Shown: one piece after another, positions 37,064-49,842 of the stretch | Layout: every line of letters begins with the position of its first letter | Numbering within the stretch: the stretch's first letter is position 1 | Assembly: GCA_025618425.1 (NCBI GenBank) | Contig: CM046838.1 | Coordinates: 16,951,129 to 17,015,128 of the forward strand | DNA length: 64,000 nucleotides | Direction of reading: 5' to 3' | Source: Heliocidaris tuberculata | Lineage: Eukaryota > Echinodermata > Echinoidea > Camarodonta > Echinometridae | Translations under genes and position numbers: made by a program | The notes under the pieces: generated by a model | The model's input: the letters and a program-made list of their open reading frames with translations, nothing else | What the model was told of the DNA's origin: nothing | Databases searched by the model: none

Positions 37064-39209
37064 AATTAGGTGGTCTGTCGGTATCGACAGATCACCTCTT
37101 AATTTCGTCAGAATTTTCTTTATTATTTATTTTTATTTTTCATACACTTTCTTGTTACCATGATTCCGGAAAATCGGCTCACCCAATTTTTATGAAATTT
37201 TCGTCAGATATCAGGTTATATCAGATCAAGCTCTGGCATCTTTTTCAAGGTCATCAGGTCATCATGACGTCATCCAGGCGCCATTTTGTGAAATCACATT
37301 ATCGATCATATCTTCATAACTAGTCATCAAAAATAAACCATATTTGACACACATTAATTTCAGGTCATGGGTCAACATAAAATGTCAACAAAATCCGCAC
37401 GCGCATCATGACGCGCCCGTACGCGCGCGTCAAAATTTAAAAATGCTCAAAATCAATTTTTAATCAAAGGAGAGTATGGTTCAGGACATTTTAAGCATTT
37501 CAAAATTTTCCGTCCGTGCGCGTCCGCGCGCGCGTTATGCGCGTGCACAACTCGTACAGAACGTAAAAACGCCGTTTTTGTGCATGGTTTGTATTCCTGA
37601 CACAATTCTTGACAATTTCCAACTATTTACAGTCATTCTCGACATTCCATAATGCCACACGCGCGCGTCAAACTTTCAAATTCGTGCGCGCGTCAATGGG
37701 CAATATAATGTAAAAAGTGCTAAAAACATGCCTATCTAGAATCCGCCATAGCTCGTCAGAAAGCGTGGAGACCCCCCATTTTTTTTACATTTTCTGAAAG
37801 CCTATGAGTTGTAGATTGGAATTCATGAAAAAAATTGGGGGGTCGAAGGATCGGAACGTCGTCACATTTGCATATGAACTCAAAAATTCGATTTTTTAAA
37901 ATGACGTCATAATTTTTGTATTCATTTGACAATATTTCAGTAATAGATTGTCGATTTTCTTCCAAATTTTGATATGTTGTAGCTGAGACAATTCTCTACA
38001 AGCTCAGTCACCACGATTTTTCATTTTGACAAAGGCATCATGGCGTATTTTTGCGATTAAAGGAGGCATGTCAATTTTTCTCATTTTGCGTTTATTCTCT
38101 ATGGGAGATGACTTTTTCTCAAATCTTGATTCTACATTCCCGTCTTCTTTGAGCAGTATCTTTGTAATTTCTGCTCGATTTTCTTCCAAATTTTAATATG
38201 TTATAGCTGAGACTATAAGCTTTCACAAGTGTACCCTCCAATTTTTGATCAGATGTCGGGATCATGCCCGTTTTTTAACTACAAAATGTCATTTGAGAAT
38301 CCCGTTTTTCGTCTACGTGTTATCTCTATTGGAAAACTTTTGGTCCATTGGTAAAGCACTTGCCTCCCATCCCGCCGACCCAGGTTCGAATCCCGGTGGG
38401 TCCATTTTTTTTTTGAATTTTTTTTTTCTTTTTTTTTGCCTCATATTTTACCATTTGCTTCGACTACTGTAACATATAAAATCACAAACAATGTAATAAA
38501 CTGCCTAATTTTGCGTGTTATGTCTATTGGAAAGTAGTGTGCAGTAGTTTGTGTACAATCTCATTCCCTGTCGTGTATTAAAGCTAAGGGGATAATCTCC
38601 CACATGTCCTGTAATATCAAATCGTCCAGTTCGTTATCCCGATTTCTCAAAATCGGCTCAGTCAATTTTCTTCATATTTTCGTCAGTCATCAGTCCTAAT
38701 AAGGTCAAGTTCCCCCATCTTTTTCAAGGTCATCAGGTTATCGTGACGTCATCCAGGCGCCATTTTGTGAAAATCAACTTATGGTCATATCTTCATAACG
38801 AAATGTCATTTCTCTTTCATATTTGGCATGGTTAAGGTCACTGTCATTCCAGTCAAGGTCATTTCATTAAACGCGCGCGTACGCGTCCGTGCGCGCGTCG
38901 GTGTGCGCGTAAAATTTATAAATTCTTCAAATCCTCCTAAATTCATTTTGCACACGTTTTATGCCATTTCAAGCACTTTTAAAAAAATCACCCATAAAAT
39001 TGAACTTGAAGGGGCGCTATGCCACTTAGATTATCGTGGTGATTTTCATTATTTTTGTCATTATGATCATTATCAATATATCATTATCGTCATTGTCATC
39101 ACTTCTATGACCATCTTATCATCATTGTCGCCAACATTATGATTATAATCTTGCAGAAATATTATCACATCTGACAAAGCAATTTGCCACAGTGACAGAC
39201 CACCTAATT
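37064..39209. mobile_element. 2.1-kb element with perfect 16-bp inverted ends and CGCG-rich interior
   Basis: AATTAGGTGGTCTGTC at 37064-37079 and its exact complement GACAGACCACCTAATT at 39194-39209 bound the region. The interior has its own composition: many CGCGCGCGT/ACGCGCGC words near 37400-37690 and 38870-38910. It has a long direct repeat (TTTTCAAGGTCATCAGG, then GACGTCATCCAGGCGCC) at about 37160-37440 and 38640-38920, and a shorter one (GATTTTCTTCCAAATTTT) at 37954 and 38183. A tRNA-like sequence lies inside. No long open frame, so it is non-autonomous or decayed. Class is unknown to me. Confidence 0.65.
38334..38402 (+). ncRNA. tRNA-Gly(CCC)-like Pol III sequence
   Basis: Box A TGGTCCATTGG (38341-38351) and box B GGTTCGAATCC (38383-38393) match consensus at tRNA spacing. 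The middle reads GCCTCCCATCC, resembling the anticodon arm of tRNA-Gly with CCC. The T arm pairs at four of five positions. The 5' acceptor strand (AAACTTT) does not pair with TGGGTCC, so this is not a functional tRNA by structure. A run of about ten T follows at 38405, a Pol III terminator. Best read as a tRNA-derived promoter or pseudo-tRNA carried by the surrounding element. Confidence 0.6.
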
Positions 39210-42174
39210 CGTCTTCAGTGACGAATTAAATTTCTAGTTACAACTGTATTTTTGATGTTAGTGTATAGTATAATAAAAATCCTTATCTTCTTTTCTGTAA
39301 CATATCTAGTTTAATGATGACATTAAAAATCAAACTCCAGACTTTAATTTGTCTGCTGAAAGGCAGAAAGGCGATGACTCATATTCTTTGAAATAACGCT
39401 AACACCCCTCTACCTCTACCCCTCTACCATATGTTATGCAACACTAGAGGACACATAACTCTGCATATCCACAACATCAACAAGCTTAATTAAGAGCAAC
39501 AATAACAACTACAACAACTACAACAAAAACAACAACAGCATGTACATCAACAGTAGCTCATCAATAAGTGGCCATGATCCAGAATAATGTAGACTGAATG
39601 ATAGGCCTGTCTACCTTAGTTTATCACTAAGAACTGAAACTTGATTTGACTGTTTGACATTTGCACACCATTTTAATTTACAGAAATCATCATTCTTATA
39701 ATCTTTTATGACACAGACTCACTGATTCTAACCTTGGGCAAAACTGTGAAGTACATTGTGAAGTAAATTGAAGGTGATTTTAGTCCTTGTAAATTCAGGG
39801 TTTTAAATTCATGGTCGGGTGTTAGTGCTAGCGGAGATTAATACTCTAAAAGTACCTGAAGGTAGAGAAATGATTTCATTGGTCAACAGATTTTAGGTGA
39901 AAGTCTCAGCTAAGATTCAATTTCCTCTAACATATTACATATATTCATTTATTATGTTAAAGTTGCAGTTCTCTTTATGTAAATGCAATTAATATAATTA
40001 CATGTAGAAACTAAAGTACCTTGAATTTCATTTTCTTATCCTTATAATACTGGAGTAAGTGTATGTTAATTATTCAGGTTTCTTAGGATAACTAATCTAT
40101 GTGAATGTATTCAAGAGTAATACCATTTTCACTTTACCCATATATTTTCATGCATTTGTTTTTAATCTATTCCTGCAATATAATTGTGTTGTTTTTGTAT
40201 GTTGTTATTGTTGTTGTTTTGGGTTTGTGTGTTTGTTTCTTTTTTTTTTGGGGGGGGGGGGATTCAAGTAGGTCATCAAAATTTTCTGAATGCCACCAAG
40301 TCATGCATTTCTGAATGATGGACTATGTGGTGTCAGGGAGTTAGACAATTAAATGCTTTAGCAGAAAAAAATCCCAATTCAAAGAAACAACATGAAAAAA
40401 CAGAAACATTCATGATTTGATTTATCTCTGTCATGGGGACTGCATGCATGACTTCATTTCCTTTCAAAAACTCTGTTTCAACCTTTTTATAGTAAACCAC
40501 ATCCATTTTTTATAAATCATAGCAGAATGACGTATTTCATGACATCAGTGGCAGTCAAACATTCTGCTCTATTCCCTAACCAAATTATCATGACTCAGAA
40601 TGTGCAAAGAAGTTAGAGAGATACATGTGTGTTTAGAGGAAATAGAAAGATCCTTTAATAGATTTAGAGTAAACTGAATGTGGTTTGCCAATCTGGTGTT
40701 TGCAAACTTTGTAGAAATTAGCATAAATTTGATTTCCTTTCTCTCAGTTATTTTTACTCCATGGAGCTAATTCTTAAGTGCAAAAAAGGGCAAGGCAAGT
40801 TGAATAATTTGAAAGAGCAATGTCCTAAAACATGGGGTTTGAATTTTTCCTTTTTCAAGTGCATGGCTTTTAGAATCTTGTTTGGAAATGTTCTGTAGGT
40901 CATTTTCTTACAAAAAATGTTTCTTGCCAGAGTCCCTATTCACTTCATCTGCATGTTTTGCATGATAGCATCTCACATATATATTATTGCTACATGTACA
41001 TGTGTGGGAAGCCTCTGGCAAGCTATCAGGTCAGCAAGAGAAACTTTTGTAAATTTATATTAATCGTGCATAAACTCTTGATGATAATAATAATGATATT
41101 CTGTTCATTAGCGCATATCACATTATGATATAAGGTCCCCATGCGACTTCCAAAGGACTTTGGATATTATTACCCTGGCCTTAGCTTATCATATTTGTGT
41201 TGTTTATTTAAAAGAAATAATGTTTCTGTTTCATAGTTTTATCATTATATGATTATGAAGCCATTATTATCCCTAACTTTTGATGTTATTGGTGCTCAAT
41301 AATAGAAAGAAAGTTAAATACTGAACCCAAACAGTCATCATTAAAGGTACATGTAAACATGTATCTCTCTGTCTGTGGAGATTTATGTTGTCTATAATGA
41401 AGTACAAGAACCCTATCATGTCATAGTGCTACTGACAAGGAGATTTATATGGATAACCCAGGAGCTTGGAAGTCAGAACTTCTACCATGTCTCAGTTTAA
41501 TCCAACCTGACTACTCACTTAAGCCTAGATTGGTGATAGAATGCATGTTCACTGTCACCAGCTCAAGTCATTATGGGAGCTACAATGTACACTATTGGAA
41601 TTTGTCATGCTGTATGATTGGATGCAGACTTTACAAATTATATAAGGAAAAGGAAGATGAGGAAAATGGTGAAGATATAATTTTTATATAACTGATCTGA
41701 CTGAAAGGCATACATGACAGGTAGAATATCAAGATGACCACAAAAAATACAAATTAACAAGAATCATATTCGCAACAATATTGTTATTTTTGCTGCATTG
41801 AAGTCATGTTTTCTTTTGGTGTGTGTTGTATTAAAATTTGAAATGAAACATACATCTCCATGTAGATTTTCTTCAACACATTTTTTGTAAACTGCAATAA
41901 TAAAGTTGATTTAACTGATGCTTTTTCAAATATGTAAATCAAGAATTTAAGAAGAATTCATCAGAACTACATGTATTACATGAGGGATGAATACTGTAGC
42001 CTTCAGTTTGTATTCGACTATTAAAAACTTCACTGAAAATATACTTAAGATTTTGAAAAGGAGACTGCCAACAAGTTTGTTTTACTTGAAGCATGGTATT
42101 TGAGTTTTCATCCTGCAGTTTCAAGCATGTATTATAAGACTTCCTTATTAAGAACAGTTTACTGGATGTAAAGG
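39210..42174. other. Intronic DNA, SINE-tail-like fragment and T/G run
   Basis: Around 41080-41180 is an ATAATAATAATGATATTC..AGCGCATATCA..AAAGGACTTTGG..ATTATTACCC fragment resembling a SINE 3' part. A T10 then G12 run lies at 40240-40261. No coding features. Confidence 0.5.
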
Positions 42175-42530
42175 CTTCATTCAAGCAGAGATCTACACAA
42201 GATCTGAAACAACTCTTGAGATACGAAGATCAAAGCAGCTCCTAAAAGTTGAAACTGGCAATATACATTTACAAAGAAATGATCAGAATTTCTTCAGATT
42301 TAGGATGCAAGAAGCTGGTCAAACCTTTTGAGTGTTACTAAATACTTTCTCCTAAATTTATTCTTTGCTCAATCAAGCAGAGATCTACATGAGATCTGAA
42401 CTGATTCATGCAAATACCAGGATAACAAATATGTGGAAACTACCAACGAGATATTAATAGTTGATCCAAAAATCTTCAGAGTGTAAAGTACTGGTCAATC
42501 TTGTTGGAAGCATTTACCTAATTTCATAAT
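42175..42530. repeat. Diverged ~195-bp direct repeat
   Basis: TCAAGCAGAGATCTACA.GAGATCTGAA occurs at about 42181 and 42374, and CTGGTCAA.CTT.TTG recurs later in each unit. An old duplication. Confidence 0.65.
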
Positions 42531-43677
42531 CCAAGTAAATGCTTGCAAATCGTGTACTAGCACTTGGTTCCTGGATCCACTGCGTGCGTCAAAAACAAAT
42601 TTCTCACGTAACTCCTAAATCAAAGAAAATATCAGGCTTCCTGGATAAACTCAGTGAGTTTGATCCCCCTCTCTTGCCCCTACTAGGGTTCTTCTAAGTA
42701 TTTTTCATGCGATTCGTGCAATCATGCCTTGTGACTTCCTGATCCCAGTCGCTCATGAGAGCATCAATTTACCATGGTAACGTCAAAGACTAAGTCATAG
42801 CAGGCATTAGTCAGAGCATATCTGGTGGAGTAAACAAGTGCATTGGTTGGGGAATATTTGTTTGCGTTGGCAGTTTCGTTTGGCATTTCTTGGTTTGAGG
42901 AAGTTTTTTCTTGTGGGTTTGATGCAAAGATGAGAGATGCAGTAATTGTAGTGTTGATTTACAGGTACTTTGGTAGGATATTGGTTTACAACAAGCTGTA
43001 AATGTCAAAGCTATATTACTTGTATATAGGTATGTGTGTGTAGAAAAGCCCACCATTTTGATTCGTACAGAATCCAATTTAAATTGAACATGCACTGAAA
43101 CAAAAAATTCAGAACTTGTCAAACTGTATGTTTGTTTCTTAGGAATTGGCAATTACCCTTTCTTTATGCACCTCAAAAATAACTTTTAATATAAAATAAA
43201 ATATGCATATAAAATAAAAAATATTGCAATCATGCAATGTAATGATTGTAATAAAATGTGCAATAATATATGTACATGTATGTTTAAAAGATATGAGTCA
43301 AGGTTTATATTATGTAGAACTGCTTCATGAGATATTTTTAGGCATGCACTCCTCAAAAGTAGTCCAAATGCAATTATTTCACAATATAATTTTGAACAAT
43401 TGTGTTTGATTGATCACTACTTTAAAACTTTATATCTTTCTTATTCTTCATCAGATTTTCGTGAAACTTTCCTACTGATTTGCTTCTATTATTTTTCTGC
43501 TTTAATTAAACCAAATTATTATCATTATCAGAATGCACTTCCCCATAACATGGGCCGCAGAACCAGGGGGAGGGGGTCTGCAGCCGCCCCCCCCCCATTT
43601 TTTTAGTAGACATATTTCATAAAAGCTCTGAAAAAAGGTTCGAAAATTGTCAATAATTAGTGATACTGTATCAACCA
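42531..43677. other. Intronic DNA without recognised features
   Basis: Contains one isolated TTACCATGGTAACG word at 42770 and a C run near 43589. Non-coding. Confidence 0.55.
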
Positions 43678-44103
43678 GTGTTGGGTACCTCGAGATCGGC
43701 ATCAGTAACCGCGATCTTGTTCTTGATCTCGAAGGTCTTGATCTTGATCTTGATCTTGATCTTGGAGCTTCTGTTCTCAGAATTTTCGCTTGAGATCGCT
43801 CGAGATCAACATTGTTATTACGTAAATTATCAAACGAAAAAGCTTTTAAAATCGTTCACCAATTGGCGAAAACAAGACTCAGTGTTGGGTACCTCGAGAT
43901 CGATCTTGATCTTGAGACCAGTCTCGAGATCTGCATCAGTAACCTGGATCTTGATCTTGATCTCGGACATATCTGATCTTGATCTCAGATGTTCTAATCT
44001 CGATCTTTAGCTGCGGATCTTGATCTTGATCTGGATCTCGGACTGTCTGATCTTGATCTTGATCTTGATCTCAGACCCTCTGGTCTTGGACCCAATACTG
44101 GTA
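43678..44103. repeat. (GATCTT)n minisatellite with repeated leader
   Basis: The leader GTGTTGGGTACCTCGAGATC at about 43679 and 43883 is followed by runs of GATCTT, GATCTC and GATCTG hexamers. Dense GATC (Sau3A/Dam-type) words and repeated TCGAGATC. Open frames rich in Ile/Leu/Asp are by-products. Confidence 0.85.
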
Positions 44104-45747
44104 TCAACCCCCCCCCCCCCCCCCCGTCACTTTCAAAGATGCTCTGCAGGCCCTGCAAAATATCTACACTATACAGTTATTGAAGGAAATTCTTGATTGT
44201 GTGTTTATTGCTACCATGCAGCTGGTCATATACACTGTTGGTTCTTCTGACTAGTTGGTCATTTATACAGCCTGACCAATCTTTGGTCTCTTCTAGCTAT
44301 TGTCTAATTTTCCTGTCACTCTGTTATTTGTGTTTTTATATGAATATCGAGTAGACTCACTTTCGTTAACATAACAGATGACAAAGCAGTTGACTTTGCC
44401 AGAGAGAAACAATGACATCATTTCTCTCTTTTAAAATATTAGTGTGAACAGATGTGAACTGGTTCAAGCAACTTTAAATAAAGAGCAATTCAGATTAGAT
44501 TATACTGATAATTTCAAAACCAAGCCTGATTGCATTAGTCATTTTCTTGCAATGAGTATATTGGTCTGCTTTACGCATATTTCAAGGATCAATTATTCAG
44601 GTCATTAAGTCAAACCACATCCACAACAGAAGTACAATCTACGAGGATTATAATCTAAAATAGATATTGCGAAGGTCTGGATGACCTTTACCCTTGCAGT
44701 ACCGTGCCAGTTTAAAACTGCTGATATTTGGCTGTTGTACGTATTACATGTACTTATGTGTGAAGAAAAGATTTCTTCCTTCTTTAAATGAAAGGTATAT
44801 TTATGAATTGTTAAGTTGGAGGAGGAAAAATATTGTATCACGATGGACAACGAAAAAAGGTTTGATAATTAATTGAAAACATGTCTCACAAAATTTTATG
44901 TGTGATGCATATTCGCAGAATAGTAAGTGGTAGTTTGGTAAAGAGAGAAACTTAAAATATAAAACAGATGAAGAAAATAATGCATTAACTCTATTAATTT
45001 CATTTTCAAGGAATATTTCAATATAATAATAATAATAATAATAATATTAATAATAATAATAATGATAATGATGATGTTGAGGATGATAATAATAATTAAT
45101 AATGATAGCATTGATATGTTCTTGATTACCAAGGGTAACCTCATCAGTACATGTATAAATACTGTTCTTTTGGGGGCCCTGCAATCATATTATTACCCTG
45201 TTTTTGTTTCTTATCTGGATTATCTTGCTATTCAGGGCTCAAATTGGTTGGATAGTAATACTATACCATTAAACCATTGATTAGAATTGATTTTAGGATA
45301 GCAAACGTTTTCCATAAACCTCTGCCAGAGTTTATCCCAGGCCCAGTATTTTAAAGGTTTAAGGTACATGTAAGTAATAATCATATCTGATAAATCTACA
45401 TTCAATTCATGCCTTGAATAGAGCATTCTTGATCATTACGTGCAGGCTGTGACAAGTATGTTTACAAGTAAGCTCGTAAACGCTCCGCTGGATTTTGGCT
45501 CAGTAGTCTAGTCGGGAAGTCCCACTAACCGGTCTCTATGGTATATTACAGGATTCAGTTCCTGCTCGGGATTTCATCACAGCAGCAGAGTTAGTCACTA
45601 AAGCGGTTTCAAGGAATCTTGATAGTTACCCATTAGCAGCATAATTGGTGTAATGCAATTATGTTGTTTTGATTTTTTTTCTGTTTTGTTTTATCAGTGA
45701 ATCATGAATTGTATGTGTTCTGTAGTCCGACAGAGCAGCGCCTTTAC
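44104..45747. other. Intronic DNA with (AAT)n at about 45023-45110
   Basis: C run at 44106-44125, an AAT/GAT microsatellite, and otherwise unremarkable sequence. Confidence 0.6.
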
Positions 45748-46873
45748 AAACCCAGGATTGGATCGGATTGGATTGGAATGGATCAATTCAAGATAGAGAA
45801 TAATTGCTAGATCTGCATGGGAAGTACAATATTTAGTAATTTAGTACTTTGACAAAAAGATGTTATTTCAGGACACTTCGATCCTGTTGGCATCACAGGC
45901 AAAGTGCAATTCAGAATTTGATATGATGTATTGCACATCTGAACAGTATGGGGTCATTTTAACTTTAAGATTTTCAGAAGCAAGGGGATCTTACTATTTT
46001 TGCTTTGATAATGAATTACTTATAAAAATATAGGGTTCATCTGAATTTTAGGTGGTTGTATTTACTCTGGGCCTTTTTGATATTGAACCCCATTTATGAA
46101 TAAATGCTGACATATACACCACGATTTATTTCTTGGCATTAGGTGATTTCTCTGTATTGTGTGTTTGCTGAAAGGATTTGATGAATAAAAGTTTTGACTT
46201 CCTTACAAAGTACAACATTTTGGGGAAAACCCTGTCCACAATATTTCAGAAGTGGAGATGAGACTTTAGCTTTATTCTCCATAATATGTAGCAGCTGTAG
46301 ATGCAACAACAAACCCAGGATTGGATCGGATTGGATTGGAATGGATCAATTCAAGATAGAGAATAATTGCTAGATCTGCATGGGAAGTACAATATTTAGT
46401 AATTTAGTACTTTAACAAAGAGATGTTATTTCAGGACACTCCGATCCTGTTGGCATCACAGGCAAAGTGCAATATTCAGAATTTGATATGATGTATTGCA
46501 CATCTGAACAGTATGGGGTCATTTTAACTTTAAGATTTTCAGAAGCAAGGGGATCTTACTATTTTTGCTTTGATAATGAATTACTTATAAAAAATATAGG
46601 GTTCATCTGAATTTTAGGTGGTTGTTCCTCTGGGCCTTTTTGATATTGAACCCTATTTATGAATAAATGCTGACATGTACACCACGATTTATTTCTTGGC
46701 ATTAGGTGATTTCTCTGTATTGTGTGTTTGCTGAAAGGATTTGATGAAGAAAAGTTTTTAAATTCCTTACAAAGTACAACATCTTGGGGAAATCCCTGTC
46801 CACAATGTCTCAGAAGTGGAGATGAGACTTTAGCTTTATTCTCCATAATATGTAGCAGCTGTAGATGCAACAA
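45748..46873. repeat. Tandem duplication, 563-bp unit
   Basis: Unit 1 is 45748-46310 and unit 2 is 46311-46873. Both begin AAACCCAGGATTGGATCGGA and end GCAGCTGTAGATGCAACAAC. They differ at few positions, so the duplication is young. Short open frames in unit 2 are not preserved in unit 1, arguing against coding. Confidence 0.92.
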
Positions 46874-46940
46874 CTATACCAAAAAGAAGGTGATATGTAG
46901 AAAATGGCATTTTCAAGGGAAGCTTGAGTTCTGGGAAAGG

Positions 46941-48280
46941 CAGGGCTGCCAACTCTCACGCATTGAGCTTGAGACTCACGTAATTCACCCAATTCTGACT
47001 GTCTCACTCTGATAAACAAATTCTCAAGCTGAACCCTCAAAATAGAAAGTAAAAAAAAAAAAATCTCTCCAAAATCTCTGATATTCCAAATATTCAATAT
47101 GCCCAAGGCCTTTTGAGATTTTCCCGCGGGCACAAAGCAAAGCTTAACCAATGAAAATCATTTTCGGTAGTGCGCAAAGATTGGATTGGATTGGATTACA
47201 ATTGGTTATACTGCGTGTATGTATATACGTGTGACGACTATGATGAGTGTAACTAGATGGCCGGACTGACATGGCTTTGGTGCGGCAGCCCACCCGGGGC
47301 CCAAGCCCGGCCGCGCTGCATACGTGGCTCAGCAGAGTTTGCCATCGATCGTACACCAACGTAATAGCCAGCACATCCCTCTACGGCCGGACAGCAGGAT
47401 CTTGAAATTCTTATTAAAAATCATGCAGTATTAAACAAATCTGGAATTTTGTAATTTTTCATGCGGTCAGTGAACTACATGTGGCATTAATAACAATGTA
47501 ACCTATTTATTACTTATTCTAGTAAATTAACGTTAACAGGGCTGCCAACCTTGAGTAAGAGTTTAGAGTGAGACATTGCGAGGGAGCGAAGCGACCGGGG
47601 GGTGGAAGGGGGGGGGTGTCCCCCCTTCCACGGTAGGGAGCTCTGACAATTTTACATTTTAAATGGTGCAGTCTGGTGCATACTTTAGTCATGATTTCAA
47701 CACATATATAGTCATAGCAGAAGCAGCATTAACTTTGCCGCACCAAAGCCATGTCAGTCCGGCCATCTAGTTACACTCATCATAGTCGTCACACGTATAT
47801 ACATACACGCAGTATAACCAATCGTAATCCAATCCAATCCAATCTTTGCGCACTACCGAAAATGATTTTCATTGGTTAAGCTTTGCTTTGTGCCCGCGGG
47901 AAAATCTCAAAAGGCCTTGGGCATATTGAATATTTGGAATATCAGAGATTTTGGAGAGATTTTTTTTTTTTAACTTTCTATTTTGGGGGTTCAGCTTGAG
48001 AATTTGTTTATCAGAGTGAGACAGTCAGAATTGGGTGAATTGCGTGAGTCTCACGCTCAATGCGTGAGAGTTGGCAGCCCTGCGTTAATGCTGCTTCTGC
48101 TATGACTATATATGTGTTGAAATCATGACTAAAGTATGCACCAGATTGCACCATTTAAAATGTAAAATTGTCAGAGCTCCCTACCGTGGAAGGGGGGACA
48201 CCCCCCCCCTTCCACCCCCCGGTCGCTTCGCTCCCTCGCAATGTCTCACTCTAAACTCTTACTCAAGGTTGGCAGCCCTG
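46941..48280. mobile_element. hAT-like non-autonomous element, outer copy
   Basis: The terminal inverted repeats are CAGGGCTGCCAAC at 46941 and its complement ending GGCAGCCCTG at 48280. The 6-bp target duplication GAAAGG is exact on both sides (46935-46940 and 48281-48286). CAGGG-type ends are typical of hAT elements; 6-bp duplications are shorter than the usual 8. The element is split by an inverted relative at 47537-48082. Its own sequence includes about 240 bp (47290-47530) that the inner copy lacks. No transposase frame. Confidence 0.8.
47537..48082 (-). mobile_element. hAT-like element, inner copy inserted in reverse
   Basis: 546 bp with CAGGGCTGCCAAC and GTTGGCAGCCCTG ends and an exact 6-bp duplication CGTTAA (47531-47536 and 48083-48088). 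It is the reverse complement of the outer copy minus an internal 240-bp segment: its left 200 bp matches the outer right end, and its right 345 bp matches the outer left end. Identity looks very high. Confidence 0.8.
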
Positions 48281-48286
48281 GAAAGG

Positions 48287-49842
48287 TAAAAAATAATTTG
48301 TGAGCTTTCTCATTCTTTTAATGTTAGTTTGGAAGATTATCATAGTAGATATGTCCCCTGAAAAGGATAGTTCTTCAAATGCTGTCACATTCAAAATATG
48401 ACAAGAAACAGCTGAAATGTTCAGGCTGACCATTTGTGTAGTCCCATATACATATATCTGTGTGCAGTGCATGTGACTCTCAGCAGGATTGAGTTAATTT
48501 CTTATCATTTTGGTTATTCTAAAACCTTACAGCATACACCAATTCTTATGTGCTATAAAATTATAATCAACCTTTCCCAATTGCTTTGAGACAATTTCTT
48601 TCACAATTCAGTCTCTTGACCAGAACTCAGCTTTATCTTTAATTGCAGGAGGCCTAATGAAAACAAGTATGAAAAAAAATTCCTTCCTCATCTGATTACA
48701 AGTAGTCATAGCCTTTCTATTCCGCACCAACAAAAATAACTTCATTAACAAAAGAAATGAAAATAGTTGAATCCATCTAATATTATAAGCAATGTGAAAT
48801 GCATCATCCTTTATTATGAATATGGGTTATTGACCTACCACTGATTATAGAATTGGATAAGGGAGAAAATATCCTTGTTCAATGGCAGCTCCTCTTCCTT
48901 CCTCTGTAACCAAACTATTTCCTGTATTTGGGTCATTGCACAAAAGAGGAAAAAAATCTGAAATGTCGAAACTTGATATGCAATGGCATCAGTATTCTAA
49001 TTTTGCATGTTAATGCCTTTGCAAGCCATCCCCTTCTTTTTGTCGCTTATGTGATATTCTTAGTAATGGCAACATTATGATTACACAATTGTACCTGTAG
49101 AATGTTTGAAATTCTCTTGAATTTAAATTAGTAGCACTGTTTGCATGACATGTTTGGCAAGTCCAGGCTATTTAGTGTCTCATACGTTACCGACCATATA
49201 TCTGATCACTGTATCAGGCTGATATCTCTCCTAGCACATGGATCAGACAAATTATCAATTAAAAATAATATCTTCTTATCAATTCATTTTCACAATTCCA
49301 TAATAAATATTTAGTAACGCAAGGGGCATACCTTGCACTTGCCCATTTAGCATTAGCTGTAACACCTCACTAGTACATGTACTATTAATGATTTAGAGTC
49401 ATTTTTTTAATAAAATTTCCAAAGCATCAAATGTAATTTTATTGTTTTGGTATATTTTTTGTTTAATACCCGTAGTCATTTTACAGAAGAACACTAGTGA
49501 AACGTGTGAATACAGATTGCAATTATGTCCAATGTAAGTGAATGAAGAGGCCAGATTATCACTCTCTCCCGATACCCTCTCCCAGTCATAAGGCCCCTCT
49601 TCCTGTCTCTTTGTTTAATCCTCTCTCTCTCTCTCATCGATGTCCAGGTCTTATTCACATGAGCCGGAAATGAACATGGAGATCTCTATTTACGAGATGG
49701 ATATTGATCCAAGAATAAATTTGTCCTTTTCATTTAGCAGCTAGGGGCACCCCCTTTTCCTGATTCATGTTTCCTAATGAAAGAAAGTGATGCATAGTGG
49801 TGCCTCCTTTATCTTGATATGGCCATCTTTCTGCACTGTTTT
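48287..49842. other. Intronic DNA without recognised features
   Basis: AT-rich and non-coding, with a short (CT)n near 49621-49636. Confidence 0.6.

Noticed and set aside
38334..38402. A functional tRNA-Gly gene
   Set aside because: The acceptor stem does not pair, although boxes A and B and the T arm are good; kept only as a tRNA-like sequence.
42770..42784. Isolated TTACCATGGTAACG as an RFX site
   Set aside because: A single word with no context; the array at 17.8-23.4 kb is the supported case.
46559..47151. Open frames of 96-113 codons near 46.6-47.15 kb
   Set aside because: They cross the boundary between the tandem duplication and the hAT-like element and are not kept in the other copies of either repeat.
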